A stretch of 64,000 nucleotides of DNA from Flaccisagitta enflata (GCA_965153355.1 OZ231127.1:682001-746000), one strand, 5' to 3'; positions 14,731-28,310 are shown, counted from the stretch's first letter. Numbers and translations are program-made. The notes: generated from the letters alone by a model not told the origin.

Positions 14731-15078
14731 GTTTGTGATAAAATTTGGCTGAGCAATACATAAAGAATATACAAACATTAGGAGAAAAGAAATGCTGACA
14801 GGAACAAAGCCTTACAAAAGGAACTGGAGGTTACTCGATCTGATGGATTGGACAAAATCAAGTGGTTACAAACAAGGCCATATACCACGAGGATAAAAAA
14901 AAGACGTACTTTTAAATGGTTAATTTAGCCAATAAATCTTCTAAAAAGTATAAAAAATCTTCAATCATTTTGAAGCCCTTTGGAAGTATTTTCATTTGGC
15001 GCCAATCTTTTTTCGTTTAGAAATGGCATCAGTTTGAGTAAAAACGTTGCCTATTTCAGTTTCGCAATCCCTAAGAAA
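14731..15078. other. Unique AT-rich sequence
   Basis: No feature supported. Confidence 0.4.
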
Positions 15079-15204
15079 CTAGGCCGGACGGTTGGGCAGG
15101 TGCAGTGATGCGAATACCGCTCGTAATTCAAAAATGTTACTTACTTACTTACTTACCGACCGACACGGCAAGTTCTAGAGTCGCGTGTCCGCGACTAAAA
15201 AGTG
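15079..15204 (+). mobile_element. Family A repeat, short degenerate copy
   Basis: AGGCCGGACGGTTGGGCAGG is followed by ACTTACTTACTTACTTACCG instead of the usual GGAC core, then the right hairpin AGTCGCG-TGTC-CGCGACT and AAAA. The core tetranucleotide differs from other copies, so core sequence appears replaceable. Confidence 0.65.
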
Positions 15205-15415
15205 CACTTTAGAAAAATAGTGCTTCTCTTTGCAGAGCTCTAGCTCCTAAACCGTTTGAGATACAGAGCTGGGATTGGTCTAGATTCTAGAATGAAAGAT
15301 TTTTTGAAAATCTTTCAAAATGTTTTTCTCAAAAATAGCTAAAATCTTTTTTTATATTTGTTCTATCAATTAATAGATAGGTGCGTCTTTTTTTTTCTTT
15401 TTTTTGATCCAAGTG
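15205..15415. other. Unique AT-rich sequence
   Basis: No feature supported. Confidence 0.35.
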
Positions 15416-15627
15416 GTATACACGGCTGCTCAAGTAGCGCTCAGATAGGAAGAGGTTGTGATTGTAATCACTTGAGCATTTAGGCAGGAGCAGTAAAGTC
15501 AAAGACTGCAAAAACATGAAAAAAAAAGTAATGAGTGGATCGACAAACCAATCAACGGACCAACAGACCAACAGAGCAGGGCCTTGAGTTTCCTCCTCAA
15601 AGAGTCGCGTATCACGCGACTAAAAGA
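15416..15627 (+). mobile_element. Family A modular repeat
   Basis: GGTATACACGGCTGCTCAAG, GAGCATTTAGGCAGGAGCAG, a core of ACCAATCAACGGACCAACAG and the perfect hairpin AGTCGCGT-ATC-ACGCGACT plus AAAA. Confidence 0.72.
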
Positions 15628-15648
15628 AGTGTAAAATTGGAGATAATC

Positions 15649-15865
15649 AATTGTGGACACGTGACTCTATCCATTGCTGTGTCAGTCTGTCGGTCGGTGC
15701 GTCAGTCAGTTGATTGGTCCCAATGTTGAATCTTTTGTTTTTCGTCTTTTCGATTTCAACGCATTTGTTTCTAATGCTGCCACTGCCCAACTGTCCGTGG
15801 CATTTCGCCCTGGGTTGGGCTTGTTTCTAGAACTGTCACTGCCCAACCGTGCATGACTGTTGCCC
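15649..15865 (-). mobile_element. Family A-related repeat, minus strand, degenerate
   Basis: GTGACTCTATCCATTGCTGTGTCAG and CTGTCGGTCGGTGCG match the inverted right end and core. The left end (minus orientation) is unclear; ACTGCCCAACCGTCCGTG-type phrases follow and recur at 16320. Confidence 0.45.
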
Positions 15866-15934
15866 TAGGCTGAAACACGAGCTCACATTTGTGTAATCCT
15901 GGATCATTATTATTTTTCATCTCTCTCGTATTTT

Positions 15935-16090
15935 TAGATGCGTCATCGTATCTATAAAAGAGTCTGTCCGTCCGTCCGCCCGTCCGTTCGTCCGCCCGTC
16001 CGTTCGTCCGTCCTTCCGTCCGTCCGTCGGTATGTCCTTTACGCTTCCTCTAATATCGCGCTGATGACGCATCGAGTCGCCCGCCCGAGC
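15935..16090 (-). mobile_element. Family B repeat, minus strand
   Basis: The terminal stem-loop TAGATGCG-TCAT-CGTATCTA is followed by TAAAAGAGTCTGTCCG and a CCGTCCGTTCGTCCG core. It resembles the copy at 18757. Confidence 0.6.
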
Positions 16091-17427
<1,337 letters not shown>

Positions 17428-17806
17428 ACCCTGATGAGATAGGGCAGCCAAAAGATGAAATTAACACATTGATGGCCCCTGTGGTCTGGTTTTGTGCATT
17501 CGAGGCATTGGGCTACTTGACCTTGGTGGCATAACCTGGAGACAAGATACGCAAATATAGGGGAAAAGAGAAAAATGCTCTAATCCGATGGGAAAAAAGA
17601 ACTAGACAATAACAAACGAGAAGTCAAAATGAGTAATGAAAAACAGACAATCAGATAGACAAAAGGCCCAAAGCAACACAACAGGTCAAGGGGGGGGGGA
17701 TGGGTGGAGGGTCAAGGGTTAGAAAGAATGGCTAAGCGTTTAAATGGGAACAGCATTTCCGATCAGATGCAAAAACGGACAACTCGTTTTTCACTGTTTT
17801 TCACCA

Positions 17807-17854
17807 CATCGTCATCATCATCGTTGTCATTATCATCGTTATCATTATCAACAG

Positions 17855-17911
<57 letters not shown>
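17807..17911. repeat. (ATC)n array
   Basis: Degenerate ATC/GTT triplets become a pure CAT run of about 20 units. The poly-Asp, poly-Ser, poly-His and poly-Met frames are artefacts. Confidence 0.93.
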
Positions 17912-17912
<1 letters not shown>

Positions 17913-18114
17913 GTAAAAAGAGAGAGAAAGAAATTGGGAGCATTTTGCATGGGTCGCATGTTGCTGGACTCTTTTTTTGCCCTCCAGGTCCCAATTTGGA
18001 TAGAAAATGACTGTTTGAGTGGAACGGGAAAAGAATCGGCAACAAGATTTAGCAATGTTTGGGTGCGTTGAAAAGGAGAGGAGTGAGTGAGAAGTGGTGG
18101 TGGTGTTGTTTCGG

Positions 18115-18345
18115 TCGTGCATGGAAGGCGTGTAGGGTGTGTATGTAGGGCGTGCATGTAGGGCTTGTAGGGCGTGCTTGTAAGACTTGTAGGGCGTGTA
18201 TGTAGGGCGTGTAGGTTGTGCATGTAGGGCGTGCATGTAGGGCTTGTAGGGCGTGCTTGTAGGACGTGTAGGGTGTGTATGTAGGGCGTGTAGGGTGTGT
18301 AAGTAGGGTGTGCATGTAGGGCTTGTAGAGCGTGCACGTAGCCCG
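18115..18345. repeat. Minisatellite GTAGGGCGTGTA, about 12 bp
   Basis: Units such as GTAGGGCGTGCAT and GTAGGGCTTGTAGG are arranged in higher-order blocks. Minus-strand frames give TPYTPYIHTL-type repeats and are not genes. Confidence 0.85.
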
Positions 18346-18592
18346 AGTTTCTAATGACGACTACAATTGAGATCATTTTCGTTAATCGCGTTTATGGCGT
18401 GAACATTCATAAATTTCAACAGACCCAAAAGGAAGTGAGCGAGGTGACTTAGCGAGCACGCTAATGGAACAAACGAGCGAGTCAAGCAGCCACTGCGGAG
18501 TGAGTGATCGGAGTAAGTGAGCGGAGTGAGCATTGCGAGTGAAGGAATGTAGTGACCGAGTGGCCCTGTATATAAACTGACCCCTCTTGATG
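18332..18592. mobile_element. Family D element, decayed copy
   Basis: CGAGTTTCTAATGACG at the left, GCGTTTATGGCGTGAACATT, GTGAGCGAGGTGACTTAGCG and GTGACCGAGTGGCCCTG follow the internal order of the copy at 14458, with many substitutions. Confidence 0.6.
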
Positions 18593-18756
18593 GTGTAAAG
18601 AGAACTTTTGCTCTATCAAAGGTGAGTCCATTCTGGTTCCATGGCAATTTTTTTTTTCTTTTTTTTGCAGTTTTGCATCGTTTATAAGGTTTGGAAATAT
18701 GCGAAAAAAATACATCAATTGATCATTTAGGACCCAGGAGATTTCTTTCCCCGTTT

Positions 18757-18905
18757 TTAGATGCGTCCACGCATCTCTATAAGAGGCTTTGTCCGTCCGT
18801 CCGTTGGTCCGTCCGTCGGTCCGTCCGTCGGTCCGTGGTGATCGAGTTGAGAATGATGAAAATGCATAGAATCTTCGAAATATCTCAGATTATTGCATCA
18901 TTCCG
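18757..18905 (-). mobile_element. Family B repeat, minus strand
   Basis: The terminal hairpin AGATGCGT-CC-ACGCATCT is preceded by TTTT and followed by CTATAAGAGGCTTTGTCCG and a CGTCCGTCGGTC core. The stem has the same length as in family A but a different sequence, with both arms changed together. Confidence 0.68.
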
Positions 18906-19242
18906 TTGACTCTTGACTGGTTCACACTCCCAGAATAACATTGCATCATTCTACATGATTGATGCAATATTGCATCATTCTTAACAAGCTAAGCCGCATG
19001 TGGACGCATCGTTGTGCCCCCGGGGTACTTGTTACTGTAGTCAACCCCATTAGTTGATCGATGACCCCGCTAATGGACCAACGCGACGGGATGGGGAGCT
19101 TCGAGAGTTCAGGCCCGAGGGTGATGGACCGACGGGACTGTGGGATTCGAGGGTTCAGGCCCGAAGGTATGCTTAACTGAAAATTTAACAGCCATTTTGC
19201 GACCAACCAGGTTAAGTAGAAAGCAAGGATCATCATCATCAT
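18906..19242. other. Sequence with short duplications
   Basis: ATTGCATCATTC-type words occur three times (18890-18980) and GGACCGACGGGACTG/GAGGGTTCAGGCCCGA is duplicated (19075-19165). No gene. Confidence 0.4.
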
Positions 19243-19310
19243 CATTTTTAGTCGCGGACTGGCAGCTCTATCAGAGATTTCGTCTGTTGGTCTGTTGGTT
19301 CGTTGGAACC
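19243..19310 (-). mobile_element. Family A right-end fragment, minus strand
   Basis: TTTTTAGTCGCGGACTGGCAG followed by a short GTTGGTCTGTTGGTTCG core. The rest is missing. Confidence 0.5.
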
Positions 19311-19584
19311 TCCGCAATGCGCATCTTGAAAAGCGAGAAATTGATCATCTGATAGAAACATGGTCTCGGTCGTGCGGGGGGGGGGGGGTGGGGGCAGTGG
19401 GGTGTGTATGTTCATGCCCACCCGTCCGCGACGATCTTCTTACGCCGGTTACTTGAAGATAAAACAAGGCCGGATACACGGCTACCCTAGTCGCGTGCGG
19501 GTGGGCAGGAGCAGTGCTGGAGGAGGTCACTAGGGCATCTGGGCAGGAGCCGTATGCTCAATCCCCCCAAAAAAAACAAAAAAC

Positions 19585-20040
19585 ATGTATTTTGGTAAGC
19601 GGACACACATTGGCTACAAACCTATTTTAAACAACATCGAGACTCAGTGGGTCGATGAGTGGAAATATCTCGGCGTGGTTTTGAAAACTGGAACTCGCTT
19701 CGGGTGCTCGGTGACTGATCGCGTGAAAAGCTTTTATCGCTCTCTAAATTCCATCTTACAAATCGAGGGGAGATCTGACGACATGGTGCTATTGAGACTG
19801 ATCGAGGCCCACTGCGTTCCAATTCTGAGCTACGGCATGTCGCAAATCGGGACGAGAATCGGTCTCTGCGCGTCGCCTACAACGCCATCTTCCGCAAAAT
19901 ATTCGGCTACCGTCTCTTTGAAAGCGTTAGCAACTTACAGAAATCCCTTGGCCGAAAAACATGGGAAGAGCTGGTCGATTCTAGACGTGATGGATTTCAC
20001 CGTAGAATCTTAGATTTTGAACAAGGTACACTTGTTCGCA
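19585..20040 (+). mobile_element. LINE reverse-transcriptase C-terminal fragment (frameshifted pseudogene)
   Basis: The frame encodes WVDEWKYLGVVLKTG (the RT motif E region) and a following thumb/connection segment to about ILSYGM. At about 19848 the reading shifts by one base: the next frame continues with SLRVAYNAIFRKIFGYRLFE and runs to a stop at about 20053. Upstream RT motifs A to D are absent, so only the 3' part of the element remains. A (CT)n tract (20069-20109) and AATAAA at about 20194 follow, fitting a LINE 3'UTR. The clade is not assigned. Confidence 0.8.
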
Positions 20041-20063
20041 CACTGAGGCACTAATACTGCGCT

Positions 20064-20067
<4 letters not shown>

Positions 20068-20110
<43 letters not shown>
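20068..20110. repeat. (CT)n microsatellite
   Basis: About 20 CT units directly after the LINE coding remnant. Confidence 0.95.
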
Positions 20111-20113
<3 letters not shown>

Positions 20114-20243
20114 TTGATACGTCACATAGATACTAACTGTTTCATTTTTCTTGTTCTGCGTCGCTGTGTTTACCCACTATACTATTGTGTGAATAAATGT
20201 TATATATATCGGGGTGTTAAGTCGCGTAGCATGCGACTAAAAA

Positions 20244-21265
20244 AATCATTAAAGCTGAGAGTGAGATTCTCTAATTGGGGAAATAAGGAGTTTTGTAAAA
20301 GTCACTCGCTCTGACTTCTCTCTGCTCTGATCTCTGCTCACTTAGCCCTCACACAGTCAAAAGATTTAAAAAGAATATGAAGCGACAAAGTGAGACAAAA
20401 CTTCTATCATTTGTTTACACGATCTACAAAATAGTCGCTTTTTCGGTTTTACTATCTTCCAAAAAAAAAAATCTTCCAGCACATTTTGAACAATTACTCT
20501 TCAACAATTTGTCCGATTTCAAAAAGATTGGTGACCAAATTGAAGCCCTTCAAATATCCGAGATAGTCGTGCAAACCTCATCCCTCTAACCTAATTGGTT
20601 TAGAAGTTATCTCACTTAAAGTAGAAAGACTTCCTCTTGCAGGATTCTTGCTTTGACTTCTTTTATGGTAGTCGTTTCTTTTCAAACAATCATAACTCAT
20701 TTGTTTTTTGATGAATCAACAAAAAATTGGTGAACAAAATGTAGAATTTTTCAATGGGCATCTTTTCCTTTTTTACACCAACAAAATTGGTTCAGCCGTT
20801 TAAAAGTTACGGTCAATCAAAGATTGAAAAGGGAAAAAATATGTGAGTGCTCAAAATGCATGGAATACTATCACTCCAAAAGTGCCTCGAGAGGCCCTAA
20901 AAATCACTTCCCCGGCAATAGCGGCCAAAATTAGGTCAAGATAAGCTCACATTAAAAATTGATTTCTTGGCAATTGAATGATATAGGTTTTTAAGCTGAT
21001 GAATAAAAAAATACGGAGGTTGGAAGATAGTAGATGTTGCTCAACCAATATCCATGAATGTAGTAATAGGTAGATGTTCTTTTATTCTGTCATTTGTTGG
21101 AAATGGAATTAGAAAAATGATCGAACGCCCTTTGGACATCGCGGGCCTACAATCACAAGTAGGGTTGCTAACGCTTTCCATACCTTTGACAAATGATTGA
21201 TAATTTTTACCTTCTGATTAAAAATACAATCACTTTTTCATCGTTAGACTCGCCATAATCTTCAA
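20244..21265. other. Unique AT-rich sequence
   Basis: Phrases such as GGTTTAGAAGTTATCTCAC and CAGCCGTTTAAAAGTTACGG resemble interiors of the MITEs elsewhere, but no termini can be defined. No gene. Confidence 0.35.
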
Positions 21266-21440
21266 CATTACCTACCCACACTAGCCCTAATTGGCCACCT
21301 ATCAAGCTCTTAGGCCTATCTCAACTATATCCACCCATAACCACCACCTTCCACCCTCACACTGGCCCTAATTGGCCACCAATCAAGCTCCTAGGCCTAT
21401 CTCAACTCTATCCACCCATAACCACCACCTTCTACCCTAG
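21266..21440. repeat. Tandem duplication of about 88 bp
   Basis: CACACTAGCCCTAATTGGCC...CACCCATAACCACCACCTTC occurs twice in succession, with a few differences. Confidence 0.8.
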
Positions 21441-21600
21441 CGACCGTAATGTTGTCGTTACTTCACATGAAGATAGTTTTCATACCTTGTTTCTTAATCG
21501 CCCCATTTTTTATCAATACTTTTTAATATCATATCTAGATATATGAATTTATCAATGCCCCATGAACGTTAGCCCCTCCCCCCACAACAACAAAATATGT

Positions 21601-21607
<7 letters not shown>

Positions 21608-21655
<48 letters not shown>
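21608..21655. repeat. (CT)n microsatellite
   Basis: About 22 CT units. Confidence 0.95.
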
Positions 21656-21657
<2 letters not shown>

Positions 21658-21794
21658 TCCTTTACTGCCTATGTCTCTCTCTCTTTCTCTTTTATCTCCT
21701 CACGTTGATATCTACTACTGCTGCTTTCACCTTCTCCACTATTCTTTGCCATTCCATTATATCATCTCTCTGTCTGTGGATGTCTATGGATGTC

Positions 21795-22318
<524 letters not shown>

Positions 22319-22560
22319 CGAGAGAGGGAGAGACAACCAGTCACAGACAGTCAGACAAAAAAAACAGAGACGGAAACAGAATACAGGTGTGTATAAAATT
22401 GTTTTTGGTCAAAATGTTGTGTGACAAAGCAAGGGAGGAGGAGTTGATGTTTAAGACAGACAGACTGACAGATCGTCACAAAAGAAAAGCTATAGGACAG
22501 AAATGTCGGCAGAAATACAAATCGCAGGACCAAATTGCGTGCGGGTCCACTTTGAGGATT

Positions 22561-22894
<334 letters not shown>

Positions 22895-23490
22895 TTTTTT
22901 TGATTTTTTTGATTTTTTAAATTTTTTTGATTTTTTTGATTTTTTTGATTTTTTTGATTTTTTTGATTTTTTTGATTTTTTTGATTTTTTTGATTTTTTT
23001 GATTTTTTTGATTTTTTTTTTATTTTGATTTTTTTGATTTTTTTTATTTTTTTGATTTTTTTGATTTTTTTGATTTTTTTGATTTTTTTGATTTTTTTGA
23101 TTTTTTTGATTTTTTAGATTTTTTAGATTTTTTAGATTTTTTAGATTTTTTTGATTTTTTTGATTTTTTTGATCTTTTTTTGATCTTTTTTTTATTTTTT
23201 TTTATTTCTTTTTATTCTTTTTATTTTTTTTATTTTTTTTATTTTTTTATTTTTTTTGATTTTTTTGTTTTTTTTGATCTTTTTGATTTTTTTGATTTTT
23301 TTTATTTTTTTGATCTTTTTGATCTTTTTGATTTTTTTTTATTTTTTTCTTGTTTTTTTTTTTATTTTTTTGATTTTTTTGATTTTTGATTTTTGATTTT
23401 TGATTTTTGATTTTTGATTTTTGATTTTTGATTTTTGATTTTTGATTTTTGATTTTTGATTTTTGATTTTTGATTTTTGATTTTTTGCAA
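22895..23490. repeat. (GATTTTTT)n array, then (GATTTTT)n
   Basis: About 70 units of GA followed by four to eight T. Unit length shortens towards the right: GATTTTTTT units first, pure GATTTTT from about 23385. The array ends at a family B right end. Confidence 0.95.
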
Positions 23491-23700
23491 ATCTATAAGA
23501 GGCTTTGTCAATCTGTCCGTTGGTCAGTTGCTCCATTTGTCTGTTGGTCTTTCACGCTCGTGTTGAAATGCGAAAAAATTACGCATTCATGATACTGCAG
23601 TTGTTACATTAGGTGTTGGTGTGTGTTAGTGTATGGAAGGGGAGTTGGGGGTGGGGTTGGGGTGAGGCTGAGGGTAGGATGCGTCACTTGTTTCTTTCTG
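23491..23700 (-). mobile_element. Family B repeat, minus strand
   Basis: AAATCTATAAGAGGCTTTGTC, a GTCCGTTGGTCAGTTG core, GAAATGCGAAAAAATTACGC and a G/T-rich end. The terminal hairpin appears partly replaced by the T-rich array. Confidence 0.55.
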
Positions 23701-23827
23701 TTCAACGTTTGGAAATCTCACTCTATCCCGTTCTTGCTCTACCGCTACATATCTTCTTGTGAGAATGAACGTCATACTTTATAGTTAAATGAATGCTCAA
23801 AATAATTTACCATCTCACCTCAGTTGT

Positions 23828-24370
23828 GCCCCCGCCCCCTTTTTTTTGGGCAGCGGCCCAAAAGGGCCAATGTCCTGTAGATTACAGGGGGGAATTTCTA
23901 GACGTCCGTCTGTCCTTCCGTCCATCCGTCCTTCTGTCCCCCCCCTTTTGGCCATCAAGACCTCAAATCTGCCCTCCAAGCCCTCGATTTAGCCTTTGAG
24001 GCCTCAAATCAGCCTTCCAGGCTTATAATCACCCCCCTCAGCCTCAAATCTGCCCTCCAGACCTCAAATCTGCCCTCCAGACCTTCAATTAGCCTCTAAA
24101 GCATCAATCCAGCCGTCCGTGGCTCAAATTTGCCCTCCAAACCACAGATTTGCTCTCCAAGCCTTAATTCTGCCCTCCAGCCTTCAAATATGCCTTCAGT
24201 GGCCAAAATTAGTCATCTAAGGCCTGAAATATGCCCCCTCAGGACGTCTGCAAATTCCCCCCTGTGTTCTACAGGACATCGGCCCTTTGGGGCCGCTGCT
24301 CTGCTCTCACTCTACTTCATCACTGAATCACTCCAAGCAGGGCATCGGGTACCGCTGACCATGTGCGATC
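23828..24370. mobile_element. Family C fold-back element with ~24-bp core
   Basis: The left arm TTTTTTTTGGGCAGCGGCCC, ATGTCCTGTAGATTACAGGG and GTCCGTCTGTCC is mirrored by CCCCCCTGTGTTCTACAGGA, CGGCCCTTTGGGGCCGCTGC and GGGTACCGCTGACCATG on the right. The core (23950-24240) holds about 12 degenerate units such as CCTCAAATCTGCCCTCCAGA. There is no ORF. Confidence 0.75.
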
Positions 24371-24489
24371 CTTGGATGACTAGTTCAAAGACGAGTTGGC
24401 TAAAATACGTCATAAGCGAGAAGAAAAGAACGATTGGTTCTAAGTGGTCCTTTTCCAAAGGGCATCAATTAAAGGAAAAGAAGAGTCCA

Positions 24490-24740
24490 AACGGTGACGG
24501 TGACGATGACGTGATACAGGATGACGATGACAATTAGTGACGATGATGACCATGGCAATGACAATGGAGGTAATCAGGATGACGATGATGATGATCAGGG
24601 TGACGATGACGACCATGGCAATGACAATGAAGTAAATCAGGATGACGATGATAATGATGATGATGATGATGATGATGACGATGATGATGATGATGATGAT
24701 GATGACAATTAGTGACGATGATGAAGACAATGGTACTGAC
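24490..24740. repeat. (GAT)n-rich array with longer internal duplication
   Basis: GATGACGATGAT units. The phrase GATGACCATGGCAATGACAA and its near-copy GACGACCATGGCAATGACAA show a higher-order repeat of about 65 bp. Confidence 0.9.
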
Positions 24741-25240
24741 CAGGCCTCTTGGTTTTTCTTTTCTGCCGAGAAGCAAAATTCTTTCCTGCAAAGCTGCCGA
24801 CCAGAAAAGTTCAGCCCTTCTCATTGCAGCATGATGCCTACCACGCTTGCCACGCTAAAGGAGCTCTTAGAATTTACTGAGCAGTGAACTAATTCACATC
24901 TAGACAATTGTCCACCAATCACCAACTCTCTCACCTCAATGTAAAGTGTAAACAAGAGAAACTATTTCAACAGTTTAACATGTTTTCAATTTGTTTTTCA
25001 TCAGCGCAAATCTGATGCGGAATGCTACATAAAACGCAGAACGTCGTTGACAACCAACCAATAATCATGAGAATTCCTCCCTCTATTTTTCAATAAATAG
25101 AGATTTAGTTCAAGATATGATTCCAATTCATATTGACTGTAAATCAAATCAGCGACATTGCAATGGAGCGGTAATCTTAAAACTGCAATATGCAAATCAT
25201 CCTAAAGCTGACTTTAATGGCTATTCTTCAACCATCATTT
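24741..25240. other. Unique sequence
   Basis: No gene supported; the short ORFs have no recognisable domain. Confidence 0.35.
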
Positions 25241-25244
25241 CTCC

Positions 25245-25535
25245 CTTTATCTCGTCTTCGTCTTCGTCTTTGTCTTCTTCTTCCTTCTTCCCCTTCTTCT
25301 CCTTCTTCTCCTTCTTCTCCCTCTTCTTCCGGGACCTGCCGATATCCTTCTTGCCCTGCCAACAAGCGGCGCTGCTTGCTGCCCCAGAATCAAGAGGCCT
25401 GGTACTGACATTGAAGAGGACAATGACATTTGGTGATGACAATAATGATAATGACGATGAAGACAATCAGGATGTGACAATGACAATTGGAGATGACAAC
25501 GATGAGAATGGCAATGACGTTGATGGACAGTGATG
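25245..25535. repeat. (CTT)n tract and degenerate GATGACAAT array
   Basis: CTTCTTC units (25255-25330) and, from about 25430, ACAATGACAATTGGAGATGAC-type units. The latter resume at 26130 after the MITE copy 2. Confidence 0.75.
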
Positions 25536-25538
25536 ATA

Positions 25539-26127
25539 CAGGGTGTTTCATGCCAAATTAGATGTAAGAAAACGATGCCATTTGGCTTCAAAAAATGCAA
25601 AAATGATTCTGAAAAAAGATTCAAAGAGCACTTAAGCTCCGATTTTTTGTGTAAAAATTTCATGGGTTTGGGTCAAATATCTTAGCCACAACATCAATTT
25701 GAAGTAAAATGAACATTTGATGGAGAAGCATTTTTCACATGATTTTGATTTTGAAAGTTTTTCTTTGAAGTGCTCTCATTTCTAAACGGTTTGAGCCACA
25801 GATGCCAGATTGGTCTCAAATTAAAGAAAATTTGATAAACTTTAATTTGAGACCACTCTGGTATCTGTATCTCAAGCCGTTTAGAATTGAGAACATTTCA
25901 AAGAAGAACTTCTAGAATCAAAACTATGTTAAAAGAGGTTCTCCTTGAAATGCTCATTTTACTTCAAATTGATGTTGTGGCCAAGATATTTGACACAAAC
26001 CTCTGAAATTTTTACCCAAAAAATCGGAGCTTATGTGCTCTTTTAAACTTTTTTCAGAACTATTTTTGCATTCTTAGAAACAGAATGGCATCGTTATCTC
26101 ATATCTATTTTGGCATGAAACACCATG
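25539..26127. mobile_element. Palindromic MITE, Tc1/mariner-like, copy 2 (589 bp)
   Basis: Starts CAGGGTGTTTCATGCCAAAT and ends TTTTGGCATGAAACACCATG, with TA at 25537-25538 and 26128-26129. Length and internal order match the copy at 815, including the central inverted block around CAGATGCCAGATTGGTCT. The two copies differ by scattered substitutions, so they are independent insertions of one family. No ORF. Confidence 0.88.
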
Positions 26128-26215
26128 TATTTTTGACAATGACAATAAAGACAATTTTGTTGTAAAACATGGGAACTTGCTGCAATTTGCAGCAATCATT
26201 ATGTCTTTTTATATA

Positions 26216-26721
26216 CAGTAGATGTCGTCTAAGCTTGGACATACGGGGCCCTCATATCCTAACTACCATTTATGCAAATAAAATGAAACTGTGTGTGTAT
26301 AATGCTCATGTCTTATAGGGTCGATGATGGGGTACGGCAGCTCTGTGGATAGAAAATTCTCTTGAATATACTAGATCATATTCAATCAAGAAAAACAGCT
26401 GTCAGAATTGGTCTTATGGTTAACTCACTTTACATCAAATCCATCTTGATCAGTTCATTTCTTAAAAAATTCCAGGTTCAAATCCCAGGCTGGTTTTGCA
26501 ATTAAAGCAAATAGATGATGCTGAAATTCTGCTATAAAGTGATTGAACCTAACATTTTATACTAAAAGTCTTTTTATAAGGTAAGCCGTAGGGGGATGCC
26601 TTATCCCATCGTCAACCTTTTAGGGTTTAAATATTACTCCAGCAAAATATCAATCTCCTCACTATATTGATGCTCAGGTTATGAGCTCCCCCGTATTTCC
26701 AAGTCTAGACGACATCTACTA
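26216..26721. mobile_element. TIR element CAGTAGATGTCGTCTA, TA-flanked (506 bp)
   Basis: The left end CAGTAGATGTCGTCTAAGCT is mirrored by CTAGACGACATCTACTA on the right. ACATACGGGG and CCCCCGTATTTCC continue the inverted repeat. TA flanks at 26214 and 26722. The interior holds TGGTCTTATGGTTAA and GGTTCAAATCC about 70 bp apart, reminiscent of pol III A and B boxes, but the arms do not form a tRNA. A solitary right end of the same family is at 52695-52735. Confidence 0.72.
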
Positions 26722-27000
26722 TATCACTGACTGTTGCACGTAGCTTCACCAACCAGCATTTTCAACCACCTTAGATTATCATGATAGAAGAATTTATCAC
26801 ACTCAAAAATTCTTGGTCTTTGTGTAGATGACAAACATAGTGGAGGAGGGAAATTCTTTTAGGCGACTTTGGGCACTGGAACTGATGCATATCGTTCAGG
26901 ACATAATTTCACCAGATTTTAGTCACCGTCTGAGAAAGTAATTGTTCCAATTGCAATCCCTCCCCTCATAGTACTGATGACATTATCGTATGAAAGAGAT
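26722..27000. other. Unique sequence
   Basis: No feature supported. Confidence 0.35.
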
Positions 27001-27145
27001 ATCTGTAGTCGCGTGTTACGCGACTCTACAACTCACTTTTACTGTCCGTCCATCGGTCTGTCCACCCATCTGTCTGTCAGCTGGTCCATCGGTCCATCCG
27101 TCGGTCCATAGATCAGTCTGTTGCTCCATTAGAAATGTTGTTTTT
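27001..27145 (-). mobile_element. Family A right end and core, minus strand
   Basis: GTAGTCGCGTGTTACGCGAC hairpin, CTACAACTCACTTTTACTGTC and a GTCCATCGGTCTGTCC core. The left end is not recognisable. Confidence 0.62.
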
Positions 27146-27585
<440 letters not shown>

Positions 27586-27752
27586 TTGTATCCTGGTTGT
27601 ATGTCAGGATATTGAAGCAGGAAGTGTCCACAAGAGTTCATCACCTTTGGATTTGCAGCCCAAAAACAGGAAGGTGTGAAAAGTCATTGATTTAAGGCGC
27701 GGGAAAGGGAGAGAGGAAGAAGAGGGAATTTAAGAAGGCAAATGAAAGACTT

Positions 27753-27905
27753 TTAGTTGCGGACTTGCTTCTCTAATCTCTATAAGAGACATTGAATGTC
27801 CATCCGTCTGTCCATTTGTCCATCTATCTGTCTGTCCACCCGTTTTGGGATCGTTATTGCACAAGTTGAAATGTGTGAAAACACACGTTTTCCTTGTCTT
27901 CAGTA
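27753..27905 (-). mobile_element. Family B repeat, minus strand, degenerate
   Basis: TTTTAGTTGCGGACTTGC, CTCTATAAGAGACATTGAATG, a GTCCATCCGTCTGTCC core and AGTTGAAATGTGTGAAAAC. Confidence 0.5.
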
Positions 27906-28129
27906 GCCATTTATCCGACCTTGTTGCTGTAAACGTAGTGTGAACGCGCCATGATATTCCTGATTCCTGAGGCTATTCCTGAGAGAAGGGAAAAAAGAGT
28001 GAAAGATAGCATATTGTCGAGGAACAAGAAGGAAGATTGGAGAAGCAGAGGAAGAATGGTGGCAAAAGCGTGATAAAGTCGGCGGTTCCCAATGTGCCAT
28101 AGTTAGTGGGTTCTAGGATTTGTCAGTGA

Positions 28130-28310
28130 GAGAGGCAGTAGCCCTGTAGGAGCTGATGACCAATGCTTGGCTAGGATCTGAGCCCCATGACCGGTATTTG
28201 AGTCTACAGGCTAGGATTCGACTCTTGAGACAGGGTTATGAGCCCCTAGGCTAGGATTTGAGCAAAGGACATCAAGCCCTTTGGGGCCGCTACCCAAAAA
28301 GAAAGGAGAG
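28130..28310. mobile_element. Family C core with right arm
   Basis: AGCCCTGTAGGAGCTGATGACC, degenerate units GGCTAGGATTTGAG (four) and the right arm GCCCTTTGGGGCCGCTACCC. A GA/GGA-rich tract follows to about 28450. Confidence 0.55.

Larger units (their letters stand above)
19464..20243 (+). mobile_element. Family A ends enclosing a LINE 3' fragment
   Basis: The left end AACAAGGCCGGATACACGGC (19464) and the right end AGTCGCGT-AGC-ATGCGACT plus AAAA (about 20219-20243) are both present. The interior is not the usual GGAC core but a LINE C-terminal fragment with 3'UTR. This is either a nested insertion or a longer family member carrying retrotransposon sequence. A second left end with the same variant sequence (AGGAGCAGTGCTGGAG) sits at 36089. 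Confidence 0.65.

Noticed and set aside
26410-26500. tRNA gene
   Set aside because: Box-like words are present but acceptor and T stems do not pair.
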